Positions 1 to 5,227 of a stretch of 5,609 bases of DNA are shown one piece after another. Each line of letters starts with the position of its first letter. Within the stretch, counting starts at the first letter, position 1. The stretch comes from an uncultured Chloroflexota bacterium. Lineage in GTDB: Bacteria; Chloroflexota; Dehalococcoidia; UBA3495. Where the stretch lies: positions 1 to 5,609 of the forward strand of contig CAJWBT010000171.1 of assembly GCA_913020235.1 (NCBI GenBank). Direction: 5' to 3'. The translations under genes and the position numbers were made by a program. The notes beneath the pieces were generated by a model that was not told where the DNA came from, searched no databases, and was given only the letters and a program-made list of their open reading frames with translations.

Positions 1-2
1 CT

Positions 3-78
3 GGCCCGGTGGTGTAGCGGTTAACATGCAGCCCTGTCAAGGCTGAGATCGTGGGTTCGAGTCCCATCCGGGTCGCCA
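3..78 (+). tRNA. trnD: tRNA-Asp (anticodon GTC)
   Basis: This is a complete tRNA that decodes GAC and GAU as aspartate. A full cloverleaf can be drawn by eye. The acceptor stem pairs 3-9 with 68-74 and includes one G-U pair. The D arm lies at about 12-27. The anticodon stem pairs 29-33 with 41-45 around the loop CTGTCAA, which places anticodon GTC at 36-38. The T arm is 51-67 with loop TTCGAGT. G75 is the discriminator, as is usual for tRNA-Asp, and the 3' CCA is encoded at 76-78. Nothing in it looks broken. Its promoter would lie left of the window. Confidence 0.97.
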
Positions 79-137
79 CCAGTTCTGAATTACCCATCGT
101 TTCTCTCCGAGACACCTGACGACGCATTGTCGGAATA

Positions 138-163
138 TGCCGCCTGAAATGGGCGGCGTTTTT
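138..163 (+). terminator. Intrinsic terminator downstream of tRNA-Asp
   Basis: A six-base-pair GC-only stem, GCCGCC at 139-144 with GGCGGC at 152-157, closes a seven-base loop. T138 and G158 can extend it by a wobble pair. Five T residues follow at 159-163. This is the standard shape of a Rho-independent terminator and sits 60 bases after the tRNA CCA end, so it most likely ends the tRNA transcript. Confidence 0.8.
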
Positions 164-305
164 AATGTCGCGGTGAGGGCGACGCCGATCTTTACCTCCA
201 GTTGCCCTGCCACCCCCCCTTGATTCACCGCGTTCGGCGGCAAGCTTCATGCCTTCGATCGGGTAACTCGCCGCCGGACCCTCGGGAGACGCCCAGGGCC
301 CGGCG

Positions 306-334
306 TTGACAGGGTATCTGTTTCCCATTACCCT
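306..334 (+). promoter_or_regulatory. Candidate sigma70-type promoter for the amidohydrolase gene
   Basis: A perfect TTGACA -35 box lies at 306-311. Seventeen bases later is TACCCT (329-334), which matches the -10 consensus at its first, second and last positions. Transcription would begin near 341 and leave a leader of about 55 bases before ATG 396. The -35 is strong and the -10 weak, so this is a moderate call. If it is right, an upstream TTG start at 306 cannot be used from this transcript. Confidence 0.4.
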
Positions 335-380
335 TTTTCCCGTCCTCCTACTTCATTCTGCACCAGCTCTCTACTCTTCA

Positions 381-385
381 GAGGG
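381..385 (+). promoter_or_regulatory. Ribosome binding site that decides the amidohydrolase start
   Basis: GAGGG lies 10 bases before ATG 396. The other in-frame ATG at 387 is only one base from this motif, too close to use it. The far upstream TTG at 306 has only a short AGGG (295-298) in front of it. Confidence 0.55.
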
Positions 386-395
386 AATGGAAGCT

Positions 396-1634
396 ATGAA
401 CAGCTTGCTGCTCCACAATGCCACTCTGATCGATTGCACCGGCGCCGATCCCCGGCCGCGGACCAGCGTACTGGTGGAAGACGGCCTCATCCGGCGGATC
501 ACCTCGGCAGACGCCATCGGACGCCTGACAGACGGGCGCTTGGTCGACCTGGGCGGTATGACCCTGATGCCTGGATTGACCGACGCCCACGTCCATCTCG
601 GTGCGGTCGGGGTCAACTCCCTCTCCGCCAGGTCTCCGGAAGACAACCTGACCTCCTATGTGATCAGCGTCATCGAGAACATCGATCTGGCCCTGCAAGA
701 GGGATTCACCACCGTCCGAGACGCGGGCGGGCTGGACCCCGCCTTCGCCGGCGCCACCGAACGGGGCCTCATCGCGGGTCCGAGAATACTCCCCTCGGGC
801 TCTCCCCTCTCCCAGACCGGAGGGCACGGAGACCGACGGGGCCGCTACGATGAGGCTCCTATCCGGTCCATACCGGGGATCCTCGCCGCGCCGGTCCTGG
901 TCGATGGGGTTGACGCGGTACGCGCCGCCGCGCGCCAGCAGCTCCGGCTGGGGGCCACCCAGGTCAAGCTGATGGCTTCCGGTGGGGTCATGTCCCCATT
1001 GGACGAGCTGGAAAGCGTCCAGTTCACCGTCGAGGAGATGCAAGCCGCCGTCTATGAGGCCGGCATGGCGGGCAAGTACACTCTGGCCCACTGCCACACC
1101 TCGCCGTCCGTAAACAACGCCCTGGCCGCCGGGGTCCGCTCCATCGAGCATGGCAGCATTCTGGACGAAGCCACGGCCAGGCGCATCGTGGAGCAGCAAG
1201 CTTTCATGGTGCCAACGTTGCTGGTTGTTGAGTTCCTAGCGGTGTCGGCGGAGGCCGGGGAGATTCCCCACTACAGCCAAATGAAGCTGGAGCTGGTCCG
1301 GACCGCGATGCCGGTGAGCGTGGAGCTGGCGGCGCGGATGGGGGTCCTGCTGGGATCCGGGTCGGATATCCTCGGGGCGCGTCAGGCCGGACGGGGCGGA
1401 GAACTGGCCCTGAAAGCGAAAGTGATCGGCCCAATGGAGGCTATCTTGAGCGCCACGGGGACCAACGCCCGGCTTTTTCGGATGGAGGACCGCATCGGCC
1501 GCGTCGAGGCGGGAATGGAGGCTGACCTGATCGCGGTTGCCGGCGACCCGTTGGCCGATATCAGCTTGCTGGCCGACGCCGCGAATGTTCGGATCGTGAT
1601 CAAGGGGGGCCAGATTTTCAAGGAGACAATTTAG
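396..1634 (+). CDS. Metal-dependent amidohydrolase (imidazolonepropionase/prolidase-like)
   Basis: This 412-residue protein is a probable cytoplasmic hydrolase of the amidohydrolase superfamily, which cleaves amide or peptide-like bonds with one or two divalent metals in a TIM barrel. The expected ligands are present in order: the HxH pair H65/H67 after the MPGLTDAH strand, K191 in VKLMASGG (likely the carboxylated bridging lysine), H232 in AHCH, H252 in SIEHGS and the catalytic aspartate D324 in GSGSD. The N-terminal beta sandwich (about 1-58) and the C-terminal part, ending in GRVEAGMEADLIAVAGDPL and then VIKGGQIF, complete the usual fold. Length is normal. ATG 396 is chosen because GAGGG lies 10 bases upstream. 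A longer form from TTG 306 would add 30 mostly hydrophobic residues without a basic N-region, so I doubt a signal peptide. The closest characterised relatives, by memory, are the imidazolonepropionase-like group that includes Xaa-Pro and Xaa-Arg/Lys dipeptidases. The substrate cannot be read from sequence. Confidence 0.9.
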   Translation: MNSLLLHNATLIDCTGADPRPRTSVLVEDGLIRRITSADAIGRLTDGRLVDLGGMTLMPGLTDAHVHLGAVGVNSLSARSPEDNLTSYVISVIENIDLALQEGFTTVRDAGGLDPAFAGATERGLIAGPRILPSGSPLSQTGGHGDRRGRYDEAPIRSIPGILAAPVLVDGVDAVRAAARQQLRLGATQVKLMASGGVMSPLDELESVQFTVEEMQAAVYEAGMAGKYTLAHCHTSPSVNNALAAGVRSIEHGSILDEATARRIVEQQAFMVPTLLVVEFLAVSAEAGEIPHYSQMKLELVRTAMPVSVELAARMGVLLGSGSDILGARQAGRGGELALKAKVIGPMEAILSATGTNARLFRMEDRIGRVEAGMEADLIAVAGDPLADISLLADAANVRIVIKGGQIFKETI

Positions 1635-1649
1635 CAGGCCCCATGGCAG

Positions 1650-2111
1650 CTACTGGTCATCGACGGCCAAGCTCAAGTTGATGACGTCGCCATTGAATGG
1701 GGCCACTTCCACGCCCAACTCTTTGCTGATGGCTGCCGCCAACGATACGCCCAACAGCTTTAGTTCCCGCCGGTTCAGTTCCGGCAGCTTGTCCAGCGCC
1801 TGGGCCAGGTCTACCCGGTAACGCTTGGGAAACTTGGGCGTCAAAGTTCCGATGCAACTGAACCGGACCGGTATCGCCGGCATCATGCCAAACTGGTTAT
1901 CGACATACACCGCCCGCCGTTCGTCGGTTTGCCACCAATAGACCGTGGCTTCCACCATGACCGGGGGGTGGTGCCGCCGGCTCCGATAGTATGTCTTTGA
2001 CCCGGCTTGAGACCCCGTGGGTACCCCAGCTAAAACGGGTCCCGTGCCGTTGTGGTGAACGGGGTCGGCGCCTTCGGTGATACCGGTCCGCTCATCGCAA
2101 GATAAGCTCAT
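1650..2111 (-). CDS. Hypothetical protein, 153 residues, family not recognised
   Basis: I do not recognise this protein. It appears to be a real gene: codons are strongly G/C-biased at the third position, especially over residues 52-153, and GAGG (2120 down to 2117) lies five bases before ATG 2111. A TTG start at 2129 would add six residues but has less support. Residues 1-50 are rich in glycine, histidine and arginine and look disordered. The rest looks folded, with probable beta strands around MVEATVYWW and AVYVDNQF, a basic stretch near KFPKRYRV, and an amphipathic helix around ALDKLPELNRRELKLLG. There is no signal peptide or membrane segment. The gene converges on the amidohydrolase, with 15 bases between their stops and no clear terminator between them. 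On the - strand, TACAAT (plus-strand 2168 down to 2163) is a good -10 match without a convincing -35. The role is unknown. The codon bias could be partly chance in GC-rich DNA. Confidence 0.6.
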   Translation of the reverse strand: MSLSCDERTGITEGADPVHHNGTGPVLAGVPTGSQAGSKTYYRSRRHHPPVMVEATVYWWQTDERRAVYVDNQFGMMPAIPVRFSCIGTLTPKFPKRYRVDLAQALDKLPELNRRELKLLGVSLAAAISKELGVEVAPFNGDVINLSLAVDDQ

Positions 2112-2116
2112 TTGAA

Positions 2117-2120
2117 CCTC
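2117..2120 (-). promoter_or_regulatory. Ribosome binding site of the hypothetical - strand gene
   Basis: Read on the - strand, TGAGGT lies just before ATG 2111, with its GAGG core five bases away. It favours this ATG over the TTG at 2129 and over the in-frame ATG at 1958, which has no purine-rich site in front of it. Confidence 0.5.
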
Positions 2121-2314
2121 AGCTCGCAAAGCTCCAAAGTGCCAAGGGCATCCGATACCACAATTGTATGTAGCGAAGAGTTACCGAAGCATTACCTGCG
2201 ACCCTAGTAAGTCTCTTCCCCGCCGCTATCTGTGGCGCTACTGAATCTGCTGGGCGTACGTCAGGGCTGTCGGTTTGGCGCCGTCGCCGGCCCTCATTGG
2301 CGTGCCTGAGCCTC

Positions 2315-2338
2315 GCCGGCAGTTGTTGTTGTGCCGGC
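2315..2338. repeat. Inverted repeat GCCGGCA / TGCCGGC
   Basis: Seven-base perfect arms at 2315-2321 and 2332-2338 flank a ten-base GTT-repeat spacer. There is no T-run on either strand, so it does not look like a terminator. It ends 34 bases upstream of the -35 box at 2372, so it could be a binding site for a dimeric regulator, or it could be chance in GC-rich DNA. Confidence 0.35.
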
Positions 2339-2371
2339 CCGATGGGTGTGGACGACCGGTTGGGATGAGTG

Positions 2372-2400
2372 TTGACACGGCTTGGAGACGCGGGCATGAT
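2372..2400 (+). promoter_or_regulatory. Sigma70-type promoter for the transketolase-like gene
   Basis: A perfect TTGACA -35 box (2372-2377) is followed, at the ideal 17-base spacing, by CATGAT (2395-2400), which matches four of six -10 positions. Transcription would start near 2407 and give a leader of about 90 bases before ATG 2498. A second TTGACA at 2475-2480 has no usable -10 at the right distance. Confidence 0.55.
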
Positions 2401-2453
2401 TGGTGTCGGCGGACTTAGTAGGGAGACTTCAGCCACGCCATGGAGACCTGCCG

Positions 2454-2472
2454 GGGGTTCCGGGGAAACCCC
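2454..2472 (+). other. Hairpin in the leader just upstream of the ribosome binding site
   Basis: GGGGTT (2454-2459) pairs perfectly with AACCCC (2467-2472) around a seven-base loop. The stem ends 10 bases before the GAGGAG Shine-Dalgarno (2483-2488), so it does not hide it. No T-run follows. It may stabilise the transcript or influence initiation. This function is inference. Confidence 0.4.
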
Positions 2473-2497
2473 ACTTGACACTGAGGAGCACTGAGCA

Positions 2498-5047
2498 ATG
2501 TCCAGCACAAGAGCTACAGTCAACAGCTTGGCATTATCAGCTCACAGCACGAGTAACTCTGTTTCGCTGCCGGACTACCAAAGCCAACGTCTTGAGGACG
2601 TTGGCTTTTTGACGGCGATGACGCTGGTGCTGATGGGCAACTACTCGCAGACCGGGCATCTCGGCGGCCCACTTGCTTATATCCCCTACACGGTCGCTTC
2701 ACATTTGGTGGGAGCCGACCTCGGAGGGTTGCGGTTCGATTATCGCCGCCCCAAGCACCCCTACGCCGATAAATTCATGCTGGCAGGCGGGCATGCCGCG
2801 CCGGCGACTTACGCCCTTTGGATGATTATGGGAGAGGCGCTGGCGAGAAAACACGCCAGGACCGGAGACGGCCGGTATTCGGTAGACCCAAAGCTCGCAA
2901 TGTTGTCGATCGACGCGCTGGGTTTCCGCAGAGGAAGGGAACCATTGGACCGCTTGCTGCGCGACAACGACCTTGAAGCTCACCCGCTGATGGCGCAATC
3001 GAAGATCAGAGGCATCAGGGCATTGTCCGGCCACTCAGAGACCACGGACCTCACCAACGACGTCAACGGAGGGCCTTCAGGGATCGGGATAGCAACGGCC
3101 GCCGGCAAAGCCGCATTTTGGGACATGATCGGCGCGCCGGATAGCCTCAAGATTATTGCCATCGAAGGTGAATTTGCGTTGACCTCCGGGCATTCCCAGG
3201 AACTCAAGACACAGGCGGTTGCTCAGCAAGTTGGCAAGCGCTTGAGAATTCTCCTCTCTTACAACAACGCAGGGATCGATGACGAGCTGGTGGGCAGCGT
3301 GATCCGGCCTGAGTACGGCGCCTACAGAATAGAGGACCAGTGGGCATCGTATGGTTGGAATGTCCTGACCATCGAGGACGGCAATGATTTCGATCAAATA
3401 GTCGCCGCCCTGAAGACCATGGAGGATTGGGACCCTTCGGACGACAGGCCGATGATTCTCGTTGGCCCGACCGTCAAGGGATGGTGGCCAGCGACCGAAA
3501 ACGGAAACATCCCCGGATACGGCAAGCAGTTGGTCAGCTACCAGAGCCACCCCTACGCCCTTGCCATGAACGGAGATTACTTTCAGGCCTTGGCGGCGAC
3601 TTTTGAGCGCCGATTTGGCGTCGAGTTCGGCGGAATCCGCGATGGCGCGGTGTCCGGCACCAGGGAGCGCCTGATCCAGTTCAAGGAAAACATAGATGTT
3701 GCCATGTCTGTGCTCGAGCAAGATGGTCTTGGGGACTGGCTGGCAGATCGATTGGTGGATATCGGCGACTCCGTATCCGACGATATGCCGCTTCGAATCG
3801 ATCGGGAAACCGACCCGTTCCTGGATTCTCGCCTCAAGGTCCAAAATCTGCCCCTGGAGCCACAGACCGTAACCGCCCGCAATCCCGTCTCGGGGGAAGA
3901 GAAGGAAGTATCCATAAAGCTGTTTGAAGAGGCTGGTGCGTCGCGCGGTTCTCGTCGCGCGATTTCCGAGATCATCAAGTGGATGAACTATGTGACGGGC
4001 AACAGGTTCGTGACAATCGCGGCTGATCTGTCCGACTCGATAAACATGGAAGGTGGGTCACTGTGGGGCCACTTCGATCCGGTTAATAACCCATCCGGAA
4101 CGCGACTCAAAGCAGGTATTCAAGAAGCGGGAAATGTGTCCACCGCCATCGGTCTCATAGGTCAGACCGCGTCGCTTCAACCGGACCGCCACGTCGGCGT
4201 TTGGGCGCTGAGCGGTACTTACGGCGCGTTTACCCCGCTCATGTATCTGCCGGCCCGAGTCTGGAGCCAACAGAATCAAGACAGCCCGTTCCGAGTCGGC
4301 GTCCTCAATATTCTCGCGGGCCATTCAGGACCGGAGACGGCGGCCGATGCCCGCACTCATTTCGGCATCTACTCACCCCAAGTGTGGAAGCTGTTCCCCA
4401 GGAACCAGGTGATTACTCTAAGTTTCTGGGATTACAACGACGTGGCGTCCGGCTATTTTGCGGCCGCGGAGATTGCGGCGCGAGACCCGAAGGTAGGAGT
4501 GATCGTGCTCGAGGTTGCCAGGCCGGACTTCCCGGTGGCAGACCGGAGCGCCCTTGCTGATAAGGACCCCAAAGCGGCAGCCAAGGGCCTCTACGTCATC
4601 AGAGACTTCGCGCCGGGGAAGCCGAAACAAGGCTACGTGTTGGTTCAGGGGTCGTCTTCCACGGTTAACCTAGTGTCCGTGCTGCCTCGTCTGGAGCAAG
4701 AGGGGATAAACGTCAAAGTGGTCTCAGCCATCAGCGAGGAACTCTTCCAACGGCAGCCCCGGGATTACCGAGACCGGGTTTTCCCGCCCGAAGCCCGCTA
4801 CGATCTCATGGTAGTCAGCACCGGGACCAGAAGGGTCTGGCCCTTGCAGGCCGCGGGACCGTTAACCGACGATTACTCCCTGGTCTCAGACTGGCATGAT
4901 GAATGGTTGACCGGTGGGACAGAGTCGGACGTGATCGCCGAAGCCCACCTGGACCCCGAGTCAATATTCCAGGGCGTCAGGCGATTCGCCCTCGACCACG
5001 ACAGCCGGATATCCCGTCAAGTGGAGCAGCTTGCCAGTTTGAGATGA
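2498..5047 (+). CDS. Divergent transketolase-family, thiamine-diphosphate-dependent protein
   Basis: This 849-residue protein resembles transketolase, which moves two-carbon ketol units between sugar phosphates. The first domain (about 30-370) has the conserved histidines in TGHLGG (H54), LAGGHA (H99), LSGHSE (H179) and probably SHP (H351). The cofactor motif reads EGEF at 223-226 in place of GDG, with its distal asparagines at 256-257. The pyrimidine-binding domain (about 475-680) has AADLSDS, the catalytic glutamate E543 in GIQEAGN, GHSG (H609), THF (H621) and ARPDFP (R675, matching the phosphate-binding arginine of yeast transketolase). The C-terminal domain has VKVVSAISEELFQRQ, typical of transketolases, but ends in GGTESD where FGxSAP is usual. 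Usual transketolases have about 660-680 residues; much of the excess lies between domains (about 380-475). Homodimeric pyruvate dehydrogenase E1 is closer in length, but the C-terminal domain argues against it. ATG 2498 follows GAGGAG at nine bases. A terminator-like hairpin lies within codons 28-38. The substrate is unproven. Confidence 0.85.
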   Translation: MSSTRATVNSLALSAHSTSNSVSLPDYQSQRLEDVGFLTAMTLVLMGNYSQTGHLGGPLAYIPYTVASHLVGADLGGLRFDYRRPKHPYADKFMLAGGHAAPATYALWMIMGEALARKHARTGDGRYSVDPKLAMLSIDALGFRRGREPLDRLLRDNDLEAHPLMAQSKIRGIRALSGHSETTDLTNDVNGGPSGIGIATAAGKAAFWDMIGAPDSLKIIAIEGEFALTSGHSQELKTQAVAQQVGKRLRILLSYNNAGIDDELVGSVIRPEYGAYRIEDQWASYGWNVLTIEDGNDFDQIVAALKTMEDWDPSDDRPMILVGPTVKGWWPATENGNIPGYGKQLVSYQSHPYALAMNGDYFQALAATFERRFGVEFGGIRDGAVSGTRERLIQFKENIDVAMSVLEQDGLGDWLADRLVDIGDSVSDDMPLRIDRETDPFLDSRLKVQNLPLEPQTVTARNPVSGEEKEVSIKLFEEAGASRGSRRAISEIIKWMNYVTGNRFVTIAADLSDSINMEGGSLWGHFDPVNNPSGTRLKAGIQEAGNVSTAIGLIGQTASLQPDRHVGVWALSGTYGAFTPLMYLPARVWSQQNQDSPFRVGVLNILAGHSGPETAADARTHFGIYSPQVWKLFPRNQVITLSFWDYNDVASGYFAAAEIAARDPKVGVIVLEVARPDFPVADRSALADKDPKAAAKGLYVIRDFAPGKPKQGYVLVQGSSSTVNLVSVLPRLEQEGINVKVVSAISEELFQRQPRDYRDRVFPPEARYDLMVVSTGTRRVWPLQAAGPLTDDYSLVSDWHDEWLTGGTESDVIAEAHLDPESIFQGVRRFALDHDSRISRQVEQLASLR
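2580..2610 (+). terminator. Terminator-like hairpin inside the start of the transketolase-like gene
   Basis: A perfect 12-base-pair stem, AAAGCCAACGTC (2580-2591) with GACGTTGGCTTT (2597-2608), closes a five-base loop. The right arm runs into five T residues at 2606-2610. This is the shape of a Rho-independent terminator or attenuator, oriented for + strand transcription. It lies about 80 bases inside the coding sequence, across codons 28-38 (residues QSQRLEDVGFL). The structure is seen directly; termination activity is inference. Confidence 0.5.
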
Positions 5048-5130
5048 CTGCAATCTGCGCCGAGGTTGGGACGGATGCTGTGTACTACGCGGCCCGCGGC
5101 GAGCCGTTCGACGCCTTGTCATATTACTAG
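5044..5130 (+). CDS. Possible 28-residue ORF overlapping the transketolase-like stop (ATGA)
   Basis: An ATG at 5044-5046 overlaps the TGA stop (5045-5047) of the transketolase-like gene, the arrangement typical of translational coupling. The frame runs 28 codons to TAG at 5128-5130. The peptide starts MTAICAEVGTDAVYY and ends in FDALSYY. About two thirds of its third codon positions are G or C, like the neighbours. It has no Shine-Dalgarno of its own, so it would rely on ribosomes finishing the upstream gene. It has no membrane segment and matches nothing I know. An ORF this short can easily be chance, so treat it as a candidate. Confidence 0.25.
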   Translation: MTAICAEVGTDAVYYAARGEPFDALSYY

Positions 5131-5157
5131 CGGTCGCGTACCCGCGCTACGGCCTTT

Positions 5158-5180
5158 CCGGCCGTCGCGGCGCCGGCCGG
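5158..5180 (+). other. GC-rich hairpin between the transketolase-like and crotonase genes
   Basis: CCGGCCG (5158-5164) pairs perfectly with CGGCCGG (5174-5180) around a nine-base loop. The stem is all G and C, but no T-run follows, so it is not a standard intrinsic terminator. It could pause polymerase, protect an mRNA end, or be incidental in a very GC-rich spacer. It is the only termination-like structure seen between the two genes. Confidence 0.3.
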
Positions 5181-5227
5181 GGCGATGAGGCATTCTTGGA
5201 ACCGACCACGGCACGAGGAGGCAAACG

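Larger units (their letters stand above)
79..395. other. Intergenic region between tRNA-Asp and the amidohydrolase gene
   Basis: These 317 bases hold the tRNA terminator (138-163), a candidate promoter (306-334) and the ribosome binding site of the next gene (381-385). I see no supported gene between 164 and 305. The open frame on the - strand across 37-243 reads back through the tRNA and is not a gene. The + strand frame can be extended upstream to TTG 306, but its third codon positions are much less G/C-biased than in the amidohydrolase body, which suggests a leader rather than coding sequence. Confidence 0.6.
2112..2497. other. Divergent intergenic region between the hypothetical and transketolase-like genes
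   Basis: These 386 bases separate two divergently oriented genes. They hold a -10-like TACAAT for the - strand gene, an inverted repeat (2315-2338), a good + strand promoter (2372-2400), three GGAGAC copies (2384, 2422, 2442) and a leader hairpin (2454-2472). No gene is supported. A long - strand open frame across 2119-2523 shows no recognisable protein, and it overlaps the + strand promoter and ribosome binding site. Confidence 0.6.

Noticed and set aside
37..243. - strand open frame of 68 codons overlapping the tRNA
   Set aside because: Its C-terminus (GWDSNPRS) is the well-known false peptide produced by reading a tRNA T-arm backwards, and the rest covers the tRNA terminator.
378..1199. 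273-codon - strand open frame opposite the amidohydrolase
   Set aside because: It lies antisense to a gene with clear metal-ligand motifs. Long antisense frames are expected in GC-rich coding DNA, and the translation looks like no known protein.
2475..2480. Second TTGACA upstream of the transketolase-like gene
   Set aside because: Seventeen bases downstream lies the start codon region (ATGTCC), which is not a -10 box. The TTGACA at 2372 is the better promoter.
2119..2523. 134-codon - strand open frame across the divergent intergenic region
   Set aside because: It has low-complexity content, crosses the promoter, leader and start of the transketolase-like gene, and overlaps the ribosome binding site of the - strand hypothetical gene.
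3077..3844. 255-codon - strand open frame opposite the transketolase-like gene
   Set aside because: It is the antisense shadow of a well-supported gene, with no recognisable motif.
4675..4677. Possible frameshift or broken end in the transketolase-like gene, because its C-terminus lacks FGxSAP
   Set aside because: The frame is continuous to 5047 and the last 50 residues (from GGTESD onward) still look structured and align with the end of the transketolase domain, so this is divergence rather than damage.
2498..5047. Reading the large enzyme as phosphoketolase or homodimeric pyruvate dehydrogenase E1
   Set aside because: Phosphoketolase signatures are absent. The C-terminal VKVVSAISEELFQRQ segment and the GIQE motif match transketolases better than pyruvate dehydrogenase E1, despite the similar length.
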